Source: Candidatus Colimorpha enterica
GTDB lineage: Bacteria; Bacillota; Clostridia; Oscillospirales; CAG-272
Assembly: GCA_000433515.1 (NCBI GenBank)
Contig: FR891214.1
Span: 1 to 7,855 of the forward strand
DNA: 7,855 nucleotides
Direction of reading: 5' to 3'
Shown: one piece after another, positions 1 through 5,951 of the stretch
Layout of the letters: each line of letters starts with the position of its first letter
Numbering within the stretch: the first letter of the stretch is position 1
The notes under the pieces: generated by a model
Database searches by the model: none
What the model saw: the letters and a program-made list of their open reading frames with translations, nothing else
Told to the model about the DNA's origin: nothing
Program-made: the position numbers and the translations under genes

Positions 1-1014
1 GCGACCCTGATTGCGGCTCAGCTCCTCCCTTGTGAAGACGACCTTCACTTCGGAAGACGATTCGCTGATGCCGGCGTCCTTCAGGGCAACAGCTCTTGCT
101 TCCTCCAGGGATATGAACAGCGCGGTTTCGTTTTTGGCGAGTATGTCGCCGTTTATCGCGTTAATGCTGTATGTCCACTGCGTATTACCGTCGCTGAACA
201 CAAGGCGGTAGAAGGGATATCTGACTCCCTCGTCAATCAGCCTTGCCTCGGTAAAGGTAACCCTTGAGGTACAGCCCGCGTCGTTCAGGGCAATTGCCTT
301 TGCCTTCAGTATTCCGATGTATCTTGTGTCGATAACGACCGAGTCAATCTCTTTCTGCAGCCCGACAAGCTCGTCCAGCGGCAGCTTTGCAAGGGCTTCT
401 GCCGGCAGGCCGCTGCTTTTCAACGCGTCACCGACGAGCTTCGCCCTTCCCTGTGAAATGCCGTACTTTTCGGCAAGCGCCGCGGTGTCGGCATTGTCGG
501 CTCCGGAAACGTAAACCAGGGTGTGAACGGAGGTTTCTTTTTCAAGCACCAGCCGCACATCTTCAGCCACCGCTTCCCTGAGCCTGCCGTTTTCGCTCAG
601 CTGTCTGTCGAAGGAAATCAGAACCGTGTCGTTTCTTTCCATATACCCGCCGATTCTGTACGCGGCAAGCGTGAGGGATATGGCATTTTTAAGCCGCTCT
701 CCCTTCAGCTGTGCTTCACCGAGCACCTCCCTGGCGTCATCGTTCAGAAAACGCACCGAGCTTACATTTCCGTTTCTTGTGATTGTATACTCTACTCCGG
801 GATTGATCTCCATCGTCACCTTCCCCGCTTCCCGGTTTCCGAGCGAGATCGGGGTAATGACACCTATGCCGAGCATCAGAACGAGACACGCCGCCATCGC
901 CGCGATCCGTTTGTGACGGAAGCTTTTGCGGTGAACCTGTGCCTGCGGATCGGCTTCGGAAATCAACCGGTCATCGATCTGACCGATTGCGTTCAGCAGT
1001 CTTTCTCTTTTCAT
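1..1014 (-). CDS. RsgI-like anti-sigma factor with PepSY repeats (partial, 3' end off the window)
   Basis: This is a predicted single-pass membrane protein that would hold the adjacent ECF sigma factor inactive and release it on an extracellular signal. The 338 visible residues comprise a short cytoplasmic head (1-34, beginning MKRERLLNAIGQIDD), one membrane segment (about 35-57) and an extracellular RsgI-type region (about 66-225). The RsgI region contains MEINPGVEY, VLISFD and EKYGISQGRAKLV. A PepSY-type domain follows (about 232-296, with QWTYSINAINGDILAK), and a second begins near 299 (FISLEEARAVALKDAG) and is cut by the window edge. The start is fixed by AGGAGG ten bases upstream and by the ATGA overlap with the sigma stop codon, which suggests translational coupling. 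Family membership is recognised by eye. The anti-sigma role is inferred from domain content and the sigma partner. What the PepSY repeats sense is unknown. Confidence 0.82.
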   Translation of the reverse strand, partial: MKRERLLNAIGQIDDRLISEADPQAQVHRKSFRHKRIAAMAACLVLMLGIGVITPISLGNREAGKVTMEINPGVEYTITRNGNVSSVRFLNDDAREVLGEAQLKGERLKNAISLTLAAYRIGGYMERNDTVLISFDRQLSENGRLREAVAEDVRLVLEKETSVHTLVYVSGADNADTAALAEKYGISQGRAKLVGDALKSSGLPAEALAKLPLDELVGLQKEIDSVVIDTRYIGILKAKAIALNDAGCTSRVTFTEARLIDEGVRYPFYRLVFSDGNTQWTYSINAINGDILAKNETALFISLEEARAVALKDAGISESSSEVKVVFTREELSRNQGR

Positions 1015-1571
1015 AAGTAAACACCCTCCTTTTCAAGTTGTTTTTTCAGTTCGCTGCGCATACGGAACAATAAAACCTTAACGTTGCTTTCGCTCATTTC
1101 GTATGAATCCGCAATTTCCCGTATCGTGCACAGATACCAGTAACGGCGGATAAAGATATTCCGGTTCTTCGGGGAATCGGCATACAGAAAGCGATTGATC
1201 ACGGATACTATCACGGCATCCTCCACCGCCTGCTCCACTCCCGCATTGTCGGGGATGCAGTTTTCCAGCTCGGACAGAGCAATTTCAACCTGACCGGAGC
1301 CCCGTTTTGCGACGGAATTGCGCTTCCAGCGGTTCAGTGCGAGATTGCGTGTGATTTTCCCGAGATATGCCGCAAGATTATCCGGCTTTTGCGGCGGAAT
1401 GCTGTTCCACGCATTCAGATATGTATCGTTCACGCATTCCTCAGCGTCCGGACGGCTGGACAGAATGTTGTGAGCGATGGTGTGACAGTACCTGCCGTAT
1501 TTTTCCGCGGCTGCGGATATCGCATTTTCCTTTCTGGCAAAAAACAAAGCGACGATTTCATTGTCATTCAT
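1011..1571 (-). CDS. ECF-type RNA polymerase sigma factor
   Basis: This is a 186-residue sigma-70 family protein of group 4 (ECF) size that redirects RNA polymerase to a small regulon. Region 2 spans about 23-85 and includes the diagnostic DAEECVNDTYLNAWNSIPP stretch plus AAYLGKITRNLALNRWKR, which fits the core-binding and -10-recognition helices. Region 4 spans about 125-180, with the helix-turn-helix TIREIADSYEMSESNVKVLL for -35 recognition. I chose the ATG at 1571 rather than the in-frame ATG at 1598 because GGAAGG lies just upstream of it and the nine extra codons would contain that ribosome binding site. It shares an ATGA overlap with the downstream RsgI-like gene, its likely inhibitor. 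RsgI proteins classically pair with SigI, but this protein looks like an ordinary ECF factor with only regions 2 and 4. Confidence 0.93.
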   Translation of the reverse strand: MNDNEIVALFFARKENAISAAAEKYGRYCHTIAHNILSSRPDAEECVNDTYLNAWNSIPPQKPDNLAAYLGKITRNLALNRWKRNSVAKRGSGQVEIALSELENCIPDNAGVEQAVEDAVIVSVINRFLYADSPKNRNIFIRRYWYLCTIREIADSYEMSESNVKVLLFRMRSELKKQLEKEGVYL

Positions 1572-1611
1572 GTTTTCCTTCCTTTCCTCGCGCAGCACCC
1601 TTCACCTTTAC

Positions 1612-1638
1612 AGACAACAAAAATCCCGTTGCGTTACA
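1612..1638 (-). promoter_or_regulatory. Putative ECF-type (autoregulatory) promoter for the sigma/anti-sigma operon
   Basis: On the minus strand, TGTAAC (1638-1633) is followed after 17 bases by GTCT (1615-1612). This resembles the AAC-containing -35 and the CGTCT-like -10 of ECF promoters. It lies 41 bases upstream of the sigma start codon. No SigA hexamer pair of comparable quality is visible in this 85-base gap. Autoregulation is inferred from typical ECF behaviour, and the motif is short enough to occur by chance. Confidence 0.4.
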
Positions 1639-1649
1639 GGAATACAAAG

Positions 1650-1676
1650 AAAAAATTCATATTCCCGGTTTTCCGG
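1650..1676 (-). terminator. Possible weak terminator at the end of the glycosidase gene
   Basis: On the minus strand, a CCGG-AAAA-CCGG hairpin (1676-1665) overlaps the last codons of the displaced glycosidase C-terminus. A T-run follows at 1655-1650, after an 8-base gap. The stem is only four pairs and the T-run is not adjacent to it, so termination would be inefficient at best. Confidence 0.2.
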
Positions 1677-1889
1677 CGGGTTTTATCTGATTCTGAACAG
1701 TATTCGCTGTTTTTTTCTTCATGATCTCATCGCGTGAGAGCAGATGATCGGCATCGAACGGAGTGAATTTCACGCCGCAGGCGTCAAAACCGCCCTGTCC
1801 GTCGGAAACGAGGTCGGAAAGAGATATCTCTCCGTCGAAATCCGCGTCGGTGCCGAGGACGGGTGTGCCGTACTCAATCGTGCTTTTTA
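1657..1889 (-). pseudogene. Frame-displaced C-terminal segment of the GH127-type glycosidase
   Basis: This minus-strand reading frame continues the glycosidase one base out of phase and ends at TGA 1659-1657. It encodes about 74 residues that begin after the T5 run (STIEYGTPVLGTD) and end GKPGI. The YGTPVLGTD stretch resembles the 'YGPxVLxxD' strand that follows the catalytic region in DUF1680 proteins, so I read it as the lost C-terminus, not a separate gene. There is no good ribosome binding site at its only internal ATG (1953), which lies inside the main glycosidase frame. Removing one base from the T5 run at 1884-1888 joins the two frames into a 555-residue product. It contains DADFDGEISLSD, an EF-hand-like loop. 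This may be a true mutation or a sequencing or assembly error. Confidence 0.6.
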
Positions 1890-3325
1890 TGCCGGAACCG
1901 TCTGCACGGAACGGCGCGGAGCGGGAAAGCAAGACCGACACGCGTTCCGGCATTCATTTTTATACAGGTGCAGACAAAGCATCCGTCATTCTCCGGAGTG
2001 ACGGCTTTCCCGTTTACGGTGAGCAGGGGGTCGGTCGCCCATTCGGGAAGGCAGATGCGCAGCTTCACCGTCTCTCCGCCGCCGCGGAGGACCTCAAACG
2101 AAACGTCCCCGGAATGCGGGTAGCCGGTTCTGACCCTGACCTCGGTTCCGGCGTCCGGCGTTGCCGTAAAATCGAAGTAAAACGGCAGCGTTATCGTGTT
2201 TTCCCCGCAGGCAAGCGCGTGTCTTGCCGGATAGCCCAGTCCCTCGGCGCCGCGCATGGTACAGCACCAGTATGCCTCGTAAAAGTCGCCGAAAACGCCG
2301 AGAATGCCGTCGCTTCCCGTCATATCGCAGCCGAATCCGCCGTTCTCTCTCTGCGCCCGCATAAGCGCGTTGTGCCATATACTGTTTGCCATGTCGAGAT
2401 ACCCGCGTTTTCCGGTGGCATCAAAGAGCTGATTTGCCAGCATGAAGGAATCGACGATACCGCACGGCTCGGTGTGACCGGCGCCGAGGAAGTTATTTAT
2501 GTTGGCATAGTGGACCGTCATGCCGTAATTCACAAAGTCCGAGAAGAACTTTTCGGCAAGGTCAAGAAGAGATCTGTCCCCGGTAATGCCGTAAATGCGC
2601 ATCACGCCGCGCATACAGGTCAGAGTTGCGTGGGTCTGAAGCCCGGCATTCACATAGTCCATCCGGCGGAACCCGTCAAGAAGTGCCGAGATAAGCTGAC
2701 CGATCTGCGTGTGCAGCGGCTCCTCGGTTATCATTTCCCACGCCTGACCGAGAGCGTCAAAGCACATGAAAATGCACCCCGTGTCGGAGGAAAGCCGCCA
2801 CTCGCGGAAGGAGCCGGCGGTGTGTCCGATGACAGCCCTGTCGGAGGCGGTCTCGCGGTCTGCGGCGGAGCAGGGATAGTTCTTAAGATGCGGAAGTATC
2901 GGGAGATAGAGCTTTCTTATTATCCTCTTTACGGTGTCGAGGTATTTTTCCTCACCGGTAATGCGGCAGTATTCCATGAATGCCCGCATAAGCCAGTTCT
3001 GAGCCGAGTGCATCTGCTCGTTTATGTCGGAGAGGTTCAGCCTGTCGCCATCCTCGCTCCGATACCCCTCGTCGTTGAAAAGGGAGTATATCCAGTCGAT
3101 AAGCTCCTTAAGAAATGCCGAATCGGTGCGGAGAGTCTCCTCATCGAGGACAAGCGCAAGCATTGCGCGCCCCTCCCAGTCACCGGGCCAGCCGGCACAG
3201 CGGCACTCCCCGACTCCGGCAGCGCCCGGACGGTATATCCGGTCGTGCAGCCGGGAGAAGTTTTTTATCACCCTGCACCGAAGCTCGCCTTCGGTTTTTA
3301 CGTTTCTGATATCGGTATATTTCAT
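1874..3325 (-). CDS. GH127/GH146-type (DUF1680) glycosidase, putative beta-L-arabinofuranosidase, C-terminally truncated by frameshift
   Basis: The frame as read encodes 483 residues with no signal peptide, so a cytoplasmic enzyme. The N-terminal part is a helical (alpha/alpha)6-type domain, with GWPGDWEGRAMLAL near 45-58 and HATLTCMRGVMRIYGITGD near 232-250. The active-site signature is HTEPCG (E286, C288) followed by AYWCCTMRG (C354, C355). These match the Glu/Cys/Cys-Cys zinc site and cysteine nucleophile known from GH127 beta-L-arabinofuranosidase. A beta-sandwich follows (about 370-480, with RICLPEWATDPLLTVNGK). The start at 3325 is preferred over the in-frame ATG at 3391 because the latter lies inside the -10 box. 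GGAAGGA precedes 3325 by 12 bases. The frame ends early, with about 74 C-terminal residues displaced into another frame. The substrate could be an L-arabinofuranoside or a related sugar, since the family is broad. Confidence 0.85.
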   Translation of the reverse strand: MKYTDIRNVKTEGELRCRVIKNFSRLHDRIYRPGAAGVGECRCAGWPGDWEGRAMLALVLDEETLRTDSAFLKELIDWIYSLFNDEGYRSEDGDRLNLSDINEQMHSAQNWLMRAFMEYCRITGEEKYLDTVKRIIRKLYLPILPHLKNYPCSAADRETASDRAVIGHTAGSFREWRLSSDTGCIFMCFDALGQAWEMITEEPLHTQIGQLISALLDGFRRMDYVNAGLQTHATLTCMRGVMRIYGITGDRSLLDLAEKFFSDFVNYGMTVHYANINNFLGAGHTEPCGIVDSFMLANQLFDATGKRGYLDMANSIWHNALMRAQRENGGFGCDMTGSDGILGVFGDFYEAYWCCTMRGAEGLGYPARHALACGENTITLPFYFDFTATPDAGTEVRVRTGYPHSGDVSFEVLRGGGETVKLRICLPEWATDPLLTVNGKAVTPENDGCFVCTCIKMNAGTRVGLAFPLRAVPCRRFRHKKHD

Positions 3326-3340
3326 TGTCTGATTCCGTCC

Positions 3341-3387
3341 TTCCGGGCAAGCCGGCTTTTTCCGCTCCGGCATTGATCTGCCCGGAA
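3341..3387 (-). repeat. Nested inverted repeat across the start and leader of the glycosidase transcript
   Basis: On the minus strand, TTCCGGGCA (3387-3379) pairs perfectly with TGCCCGGAA (3349-3341). Inside it, GCCGG (3371-3367) pairs with CCGGC (3355-3351). The right arm runs into the GGAAGGA ribosome binding site (3344-3338). The predicted transcription start (about 3383) lies within the left arm, so the element could act as a DNA operator or as a partial 5' hairpin that masks the ribosome binding site. No function can be assigned from sequence alone. Confidence 0.45.
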
Positions 3388-3389
3388 CC

Positions 3390-3418
3390 ATTATACCATG
3401 CTGCGGGTCGGCTGCTAA
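3390..3418 (-). promoter_or_regulatory. SigA-type promoter of the glycosidase gene
   Basis: On the minus strand, TTAGCA (3418-3413, four of six to consensus) and a perfect TATAAT (3395-3390) are separated by exactly 17 bases. A TG one base before the -10 gives an extended -10. Transcription would start near 3383, leaving a leader of about 58 bases. The upstream in-frame ATG (3391) lies within the -10 box, which rules it out as the start codon. Confidence 0.75.
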
Positions 3419-3427
3419 GACGAATTT

Positions 3428-3443
3428 TCAAACAAAATAATGC
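3428..3443 (-). promoter_or_regulatory. Putative AraC-regulator site upstream of the glycosidase promoter
   Basis: The minus-strand 16-mer GCATTATTTTGTTTGA differs at only two positions from GCAATATATTGTTTGA at 4325-4340. It ends 9 bases upstream of the -35 hexamer, the same distance as the copy at the lipoprotein promoter. An AT-rich inverted repeat, ATAAT-GCA-ATTAT (3437-3449), overlaps it. The assignment to the neighbouring AraC protein is inferred from position. Confidence 0.5.
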
Positions 3444-3461
3444 AATTATCACACAACAGGA

Positions 3462-4262
3462 TCACTCCCCGCTTATTGCATGACTCTCGCTCCGGTAATC
3501 GCTTGAGCCTTCGTCGGGGCGGCGGTTGCGCCAACGCTCCGGGGATTCTCCGGTTTCGGAAATAAAGGCCTTGTAAAATGTAGACATATCGCCGTAGCCG
3601 CACCTGCCGGCTATTTCCTGACAGGACAGTCCGGTGGAGCTGAGAAGCTGTTTTGCCTTCTCTATCCGCAGATGGATTATGTGGCGGTAGGGCGTGACCT
3701 GATATTTTTTCCGGAAAACGCGGATAATGTAGTTCCGGGAGTAGAAATACTTCTCGCAGAGCGCTTCAAGCGTCAGCCCGGAGGCATAGCCGTCGATTAT
3801 ATCGCGCATTATCGATTTGGCAAGATACTCTCCCTCCGACATACTCCCGACCGAGTACATTCCGGCAAGAATGTGGCAGAAGAGCGCCTCCTCCTCTATC
3901 ACCGGGACACTCTGACCGTCAAGACGCTTGTCGCGGAGCTCAAGGAGACGGTTTATGTACTTGACGGCGTCCTTGTAATCGAATTTGCCGGAAAGCGGGA
4001 TGCTCTGTGCCGGGGACGAATAATCGCCGTTAAACAGAACCGAGAAGAATTCCGTGTGACTGCCGCACCACTCCGCCGCGTCGCCGGCGCGGAGTATGAG
4101 ATATCTCCCGGCGGTCATTTTCTTCTCTCCGCAGGCGAGAGTTCCCCTGACGGTGAGAATAAGTGTGTCTTTTTCCGGGTCTGACTTTATCCTGCGCCCT
4201 TCCGCGCAGTCCTTTACATAGCTGCAGGAAACGAATTCCGGCGTTTTTTCAAGATTCAGCAC
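3462..4262 (-). CDS. AraC-family transcriptional regulator
   Basis: This is a 266-residue regulator. The N-terminal part (about 10-90) has the short-strand pattern of a cupin-like effector-binding domain, for example TLILTVRGTLACGEKKMTAG and YLILRAGDAAEWCG, then a linker helix (96-112). The C-terminal AraC DNA-binding domain (about 150-246) has two helix-turn-helix units. The first is LTLEALCEKYFYSRNYIIRVF, and the second is the canonical SCQEIAGRCGYGDMSTFYKAF followed by GESPERWR. I chose the GTG at 4262 because AAGGAG lies 7 bases upstream. The longer in-frame ATG at 4364 would run the coding sequence across the gene's own promoter. It is transcribed divergently from the solute-binding lipoprotein gene, the classic layout for a sugar-responsive activator. 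The ligand is not predictable here, but an arabinose-containing sugar is a reasonable guess from the neighbouring glycosidase. Confidence 0.92.
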   Translation of the reverse strand: MLNLEKTPEFVSCSYVKDCAEGRRIKSDPEKDTLILTVRGTLACGEKKMTAGRYLILRAGDAAEWCGSHTEFFSVLFNGDYSSPAQSIPLSGKFDYKDAVKYINRLLELRDKRLDGQSVPVIEEEALFCHILAGMYSVGSMSEGEYLAKSIMRDIIDGYASGLTLEALCEKYFYSRNYIIRVFRKKYQVTPYRHIIHLRIEKAKQLLSSTGLSCQEIAGRCGYGDMSTFYKAFISETGESPERWRNRRPDEGSSDYRSESHAISGE

Positions 4263-4299
4263 GTTTTTTCTCCTTGCAAGGCAGATAATGTTTAAATTC

Positions 4300-4328
4300 A
4301 GTATATCATATAAGTGTGATTTTTGCAA
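4300..4328 (-). promoter_or_regulatory. SigA-type promoter of the araC-family gene
   Basis: On the minus strand, TTGCAA (4328-4323) and TATACT (4305-4300) are separated by 17 bases, with an extended TG at the -10 (TGATATACT). Transcription would start near 4293, about 30 bases before the GTG start. The leader contains the palindrome CCTTGCAAGG (4272-4281), which includes part of the ribosome binding site. The -35 overlaps the first four bases of the 16-base element at 4325-4340, so a protein bound there should block this promoter. Confidence 0.65.
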
Positions 4329-4347
4329 TATATTGTTTGATGTTTGA
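4325..4347 (+). promoter_or_regulatory. Putative AraC-regulator site in the divergent intergenic region
   Basis: The 16-mer GCAATATATTGTTTGA (4325-4340) matches the element upstream of the glycosidase promoter at 14 of 16 positions. It ends with the first of two tandem TGTTTGA copies (4334-4340 and 4341-4347) and includes the palindrome CAATATATTG (4326-4335). Direct repeats next to a -35 box are typical of AraC-family sites. The overlap with the araC -35 predicts self-repression. Confidence 0.5.
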
Positions 4348-4349
4348 TA

Positions 4350-4378
4350 TGTACAAAAAACCACTCCGGTGATATCCT
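4350..4378 (+). promoter_or_regulatory. Weak, probably activator-dependent promoter of the lipoprotein-propeller operon
   Basis: TGTACA (4350-4355) and TATCCT (4373-4378) each match consensus at four of six positions. They are separated by 17 bases, with an extended TG at 4370-4371. The poor hexamers, with the 16-base element ending exactly 9 bases upstream, fit a promoter that needs an activator. A competing -10, TATTAT at 4379-4384, has no recognisable -35. The start would lie near 4385, giving a leader of about 100 bases. Confidence 0.45.
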
Positions 4379-4392
4379 TATTATGAGCAGTT

Positions 4393-4424
4393 CGCAGAAA
4401 AATACCGCACGTCGGTTTTCTGTG
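4393..4424 (+). other. Leader hairpin near the 5' end of the lipoprotein operon mRNA
   Basis: CGCAGAAAA (4393-4401) pairs with TTTTCTGTG (4416-4424) over nine positions, including one G-U pair. After an ATA bulge, an inner CCG/CGG stem (4405-4407 with 4413-4415) closes a five-base loop. No T-run follows, so it is not an intrinsic terminator. It could stabilise the 5' end of the message. I recognise no riboswitch class in the roughly 100-base leader. Confidence 0.4.
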
Positions 4425-4484
4425 CCGCTGACGGAGAACATAGTTGCGGCAACGATAATGCGAACCGATACCACGGAGGAAACA

Positions 4485-5951
4485 ATGATGAAGAAGAGAA
4501 CGATACGAACCGTGTCGCTGGCACTTGTCTGCGCATTTGCGGCGGTATCCGGTGCCTGTGCAAAAAAGGACCCGTTAAAGCCCCCGGGGACAACGTCGGG
4601 CACAGCCGATACATCCGACCCGTATGAGGCGCTTCCGGATGCGGACTATAACGGATATGATTTCAGGGTGCTGATAAGGGACGATGACTGGATCGTTGCG
4701 GATATGTTTCAGGACGAGCCGTCGTCAGACACCGTGCAGTCGCAGATATACGACCGGAACCGGAAGGTCGAGGGCAGATACGGCATTTCGGTCGTTTCCG
4801 TCCCGAAAAACGACGGGTTTACGGCGGTCGATTCGATTTTTGCCGGAGATGCCGACTACGACCTGATCCTTCCGCACGCGAGGTACTGCGCCGTTTATGC
4901 GGGCGGCGGTTATCTTCTTGACTGGAACACCGTTCCGAACCTCAACACCGGGGGAAAATGGTGGGACCAGAACGCAATAAAATCGCTTTCGATAAACGGG
5001 AAGCTGATGTATGCCACCGGAGATATCAGCTACTGGTCATACGGCGCAACCAATCTTCTGCTGTTCAACAAGGACCTGTTCACCGGACTGGAGCTTGAGT
5101 TCCCGTATCAGAAGGTGCGGGACAACAGCTGGACCATCGACGACTTTGAGGTGCTTGTCAAAAAGGGAAGCAAGGATCTCAACGGCGACGGTCAGATCGA
5201 TAAGGACAACGACCGCTTCGGCTATATGACGATCGGGTTTGTCGGCGACGTGCAGGCATATCACGCGACCGGAAACACGGTCATTTCAAAGGACGGCGAC
5301 GATACGCCCTATATTTCCTACTACACCGAGCGCGCGGAGGACGTGTGGAGATGGTATTCAAAGCTGATATACAGCGAGTATTGCTATTTCCAGGATAAGC
5401 TCGTCTCGTATTTCGACACCGATGCGGTTGCCGGCTTCCGCGACGGGCGCAGTCTGTTCATCGATATCAACACCATAAACGTGACCACCATGCGCAGCAT
5501 GGAAAACGAGTTCGGAATAATCCCTTGGCCGACGTATATTGAGGGCGAGAAGTTCCTGACAAACGTCGATGCGGGGCTTCACCTCTTCTGCATTCCGATA
5601 ACGGCTGAGGATCCCGGAAGAACCGGGCTTATTCTTGAGGCACTCTGCATTCTCGGGAACCGGCACGTAATTCCGCAGTACTATGAGACGACCGTCAAGT
5701 ACCGTGACGCGCGGGACGACGAATCGTTTGAGATGCTTGACCTGATCTTTGACGGGCGGGTCTACGACCTTGGATATTACAACGTCGAGCTTACCGGAGC
5801 TGTCGGAAAGAACGAAAATATCGCGAACAATTTCAAGTATCTGACCGAAAACAAGGTCTCGTCAATGGCGGTGACGTGGAGCAAATTCGGTGACATGGCA
5901 AATCAGTACCTGTCGGACTATCTTGACAAGCTGGCGGAGATGCAGGGATGA
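4485..5951 (+). CDS. ABC-type extracellular solute-binding lipoprotein (sugar family)
   Basis: This is a 488-residue lipoprotein predicted to bind a sugar or oligosaccharide at the cell surface and pass it to an ABC importer. A signal peptide with a KKR n-region and a hydrophobic core ends in the lipobox VSGAC (C25). A Thr/Ser/Pro-rich linker (26-46) precedes the mature fold. Family-type features are NGYDFRVLIR near 56-65, LLLFNKDLF near 191-199, WTIDDFEVLVKKGSKDLNGD near 216-235 with a calcium-loop-like DxNxDGxID, and FGIIPWP near 343-349. GGAGG lies 5 bases before the first of two adjacent ATGs and 8 before the second (4488), so either may be used. Upstream in-frame ATGs lie within regulatory DNA. 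It overlaps the next gene by ATGA, suggesting co-translation. No permease or ATPase gene is in the window, so the transporter partner is unknown. Confidence 0.9.
   Translation: MMKKRTIRTVSLALVCAFAAVSGACAKKDPLKPPGTTSGTADTSDPYEALPDADYNGYDFRVLIRDDDWIVADMFQDEPSSDTVQSQIYDRNRKVEGRYGISVVSVPKNDGFTAVDSIFAGDADYDLILPHARYCAVYAGGGYLLDWNTVPNLNTGGKWWDQNAIKSLSINGKLMYATGDISYWSYGATNLLLFNKDLFTGLELEFPYQKVRDNSWTIDDFEVLVKKGSKDLNGDGQIDKDNDRFGYMTIGFVGDVQAYHATGNTVISKDGDDTPYISYYTERAEDVWRWYSKLIYSEYCYFQDKLVSYFDTDAVAGFRDGRSLFIDINTINVTTMRSMENEFGIIPWPTYIEGEKFLTNVDAGLHLFCIPITAEDPGRTGLILEALCILGNRHVIPQYYETTVKYRDARDDESFEMLDLIFDGRVYDLGYYNVELTGAVGKNENIANNFKYLTENKVSSMAVTWSKFGDMANQYLSDYLDKLAEMQG

Noticed and set aside
1657..1953. 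A separate 98-residue minus-strand gene downstream of the glycosidase
   Set aside because: Its only ATG lies inside the glycosidase frame without a ribosome binding site, and its sequence is best explained as the frameshifted C-terminus.
1763..3376. A 537-codon open frame on the plus strand opposite the glycosidase
   Set aside because: It is antisense to a frame with clear catalytic motifs, has low-complexity Arg/Val/Gly-rich content and shows no family motif. It arises from the high GC content of the complementary strand.
3326..3391. The longer glycosidase start at 3391
   Set aside because: That ATG is part of the TATAAT box of the gene's own promoter, and the extra 22 residues are Arg/Pro-rich with no family similarity. 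The ATG at 3325 has a GGAAGGA upstream.
4272..4281. The palindrome CCTTGCAAGG as an operator
   Set aside because: It is only ten bases and includes the araC ribosome binding site, so the symmetry may be incidental. I found no second copy in the promoter regions.
4263..4364. The longer AraC start at 4364
   Set aside because: It would place the araC promoter inside the coding sequence. The GTG at 4262 has AAGGAG at ideal spacing.
4344..4484. The longer lipoprotein start at 4344
   Set aside because: It lies in the regulatory repeat, upstream of the predicted promoter, and would put 47 residues before an otherwise perfect lipoprotein signal peptide.
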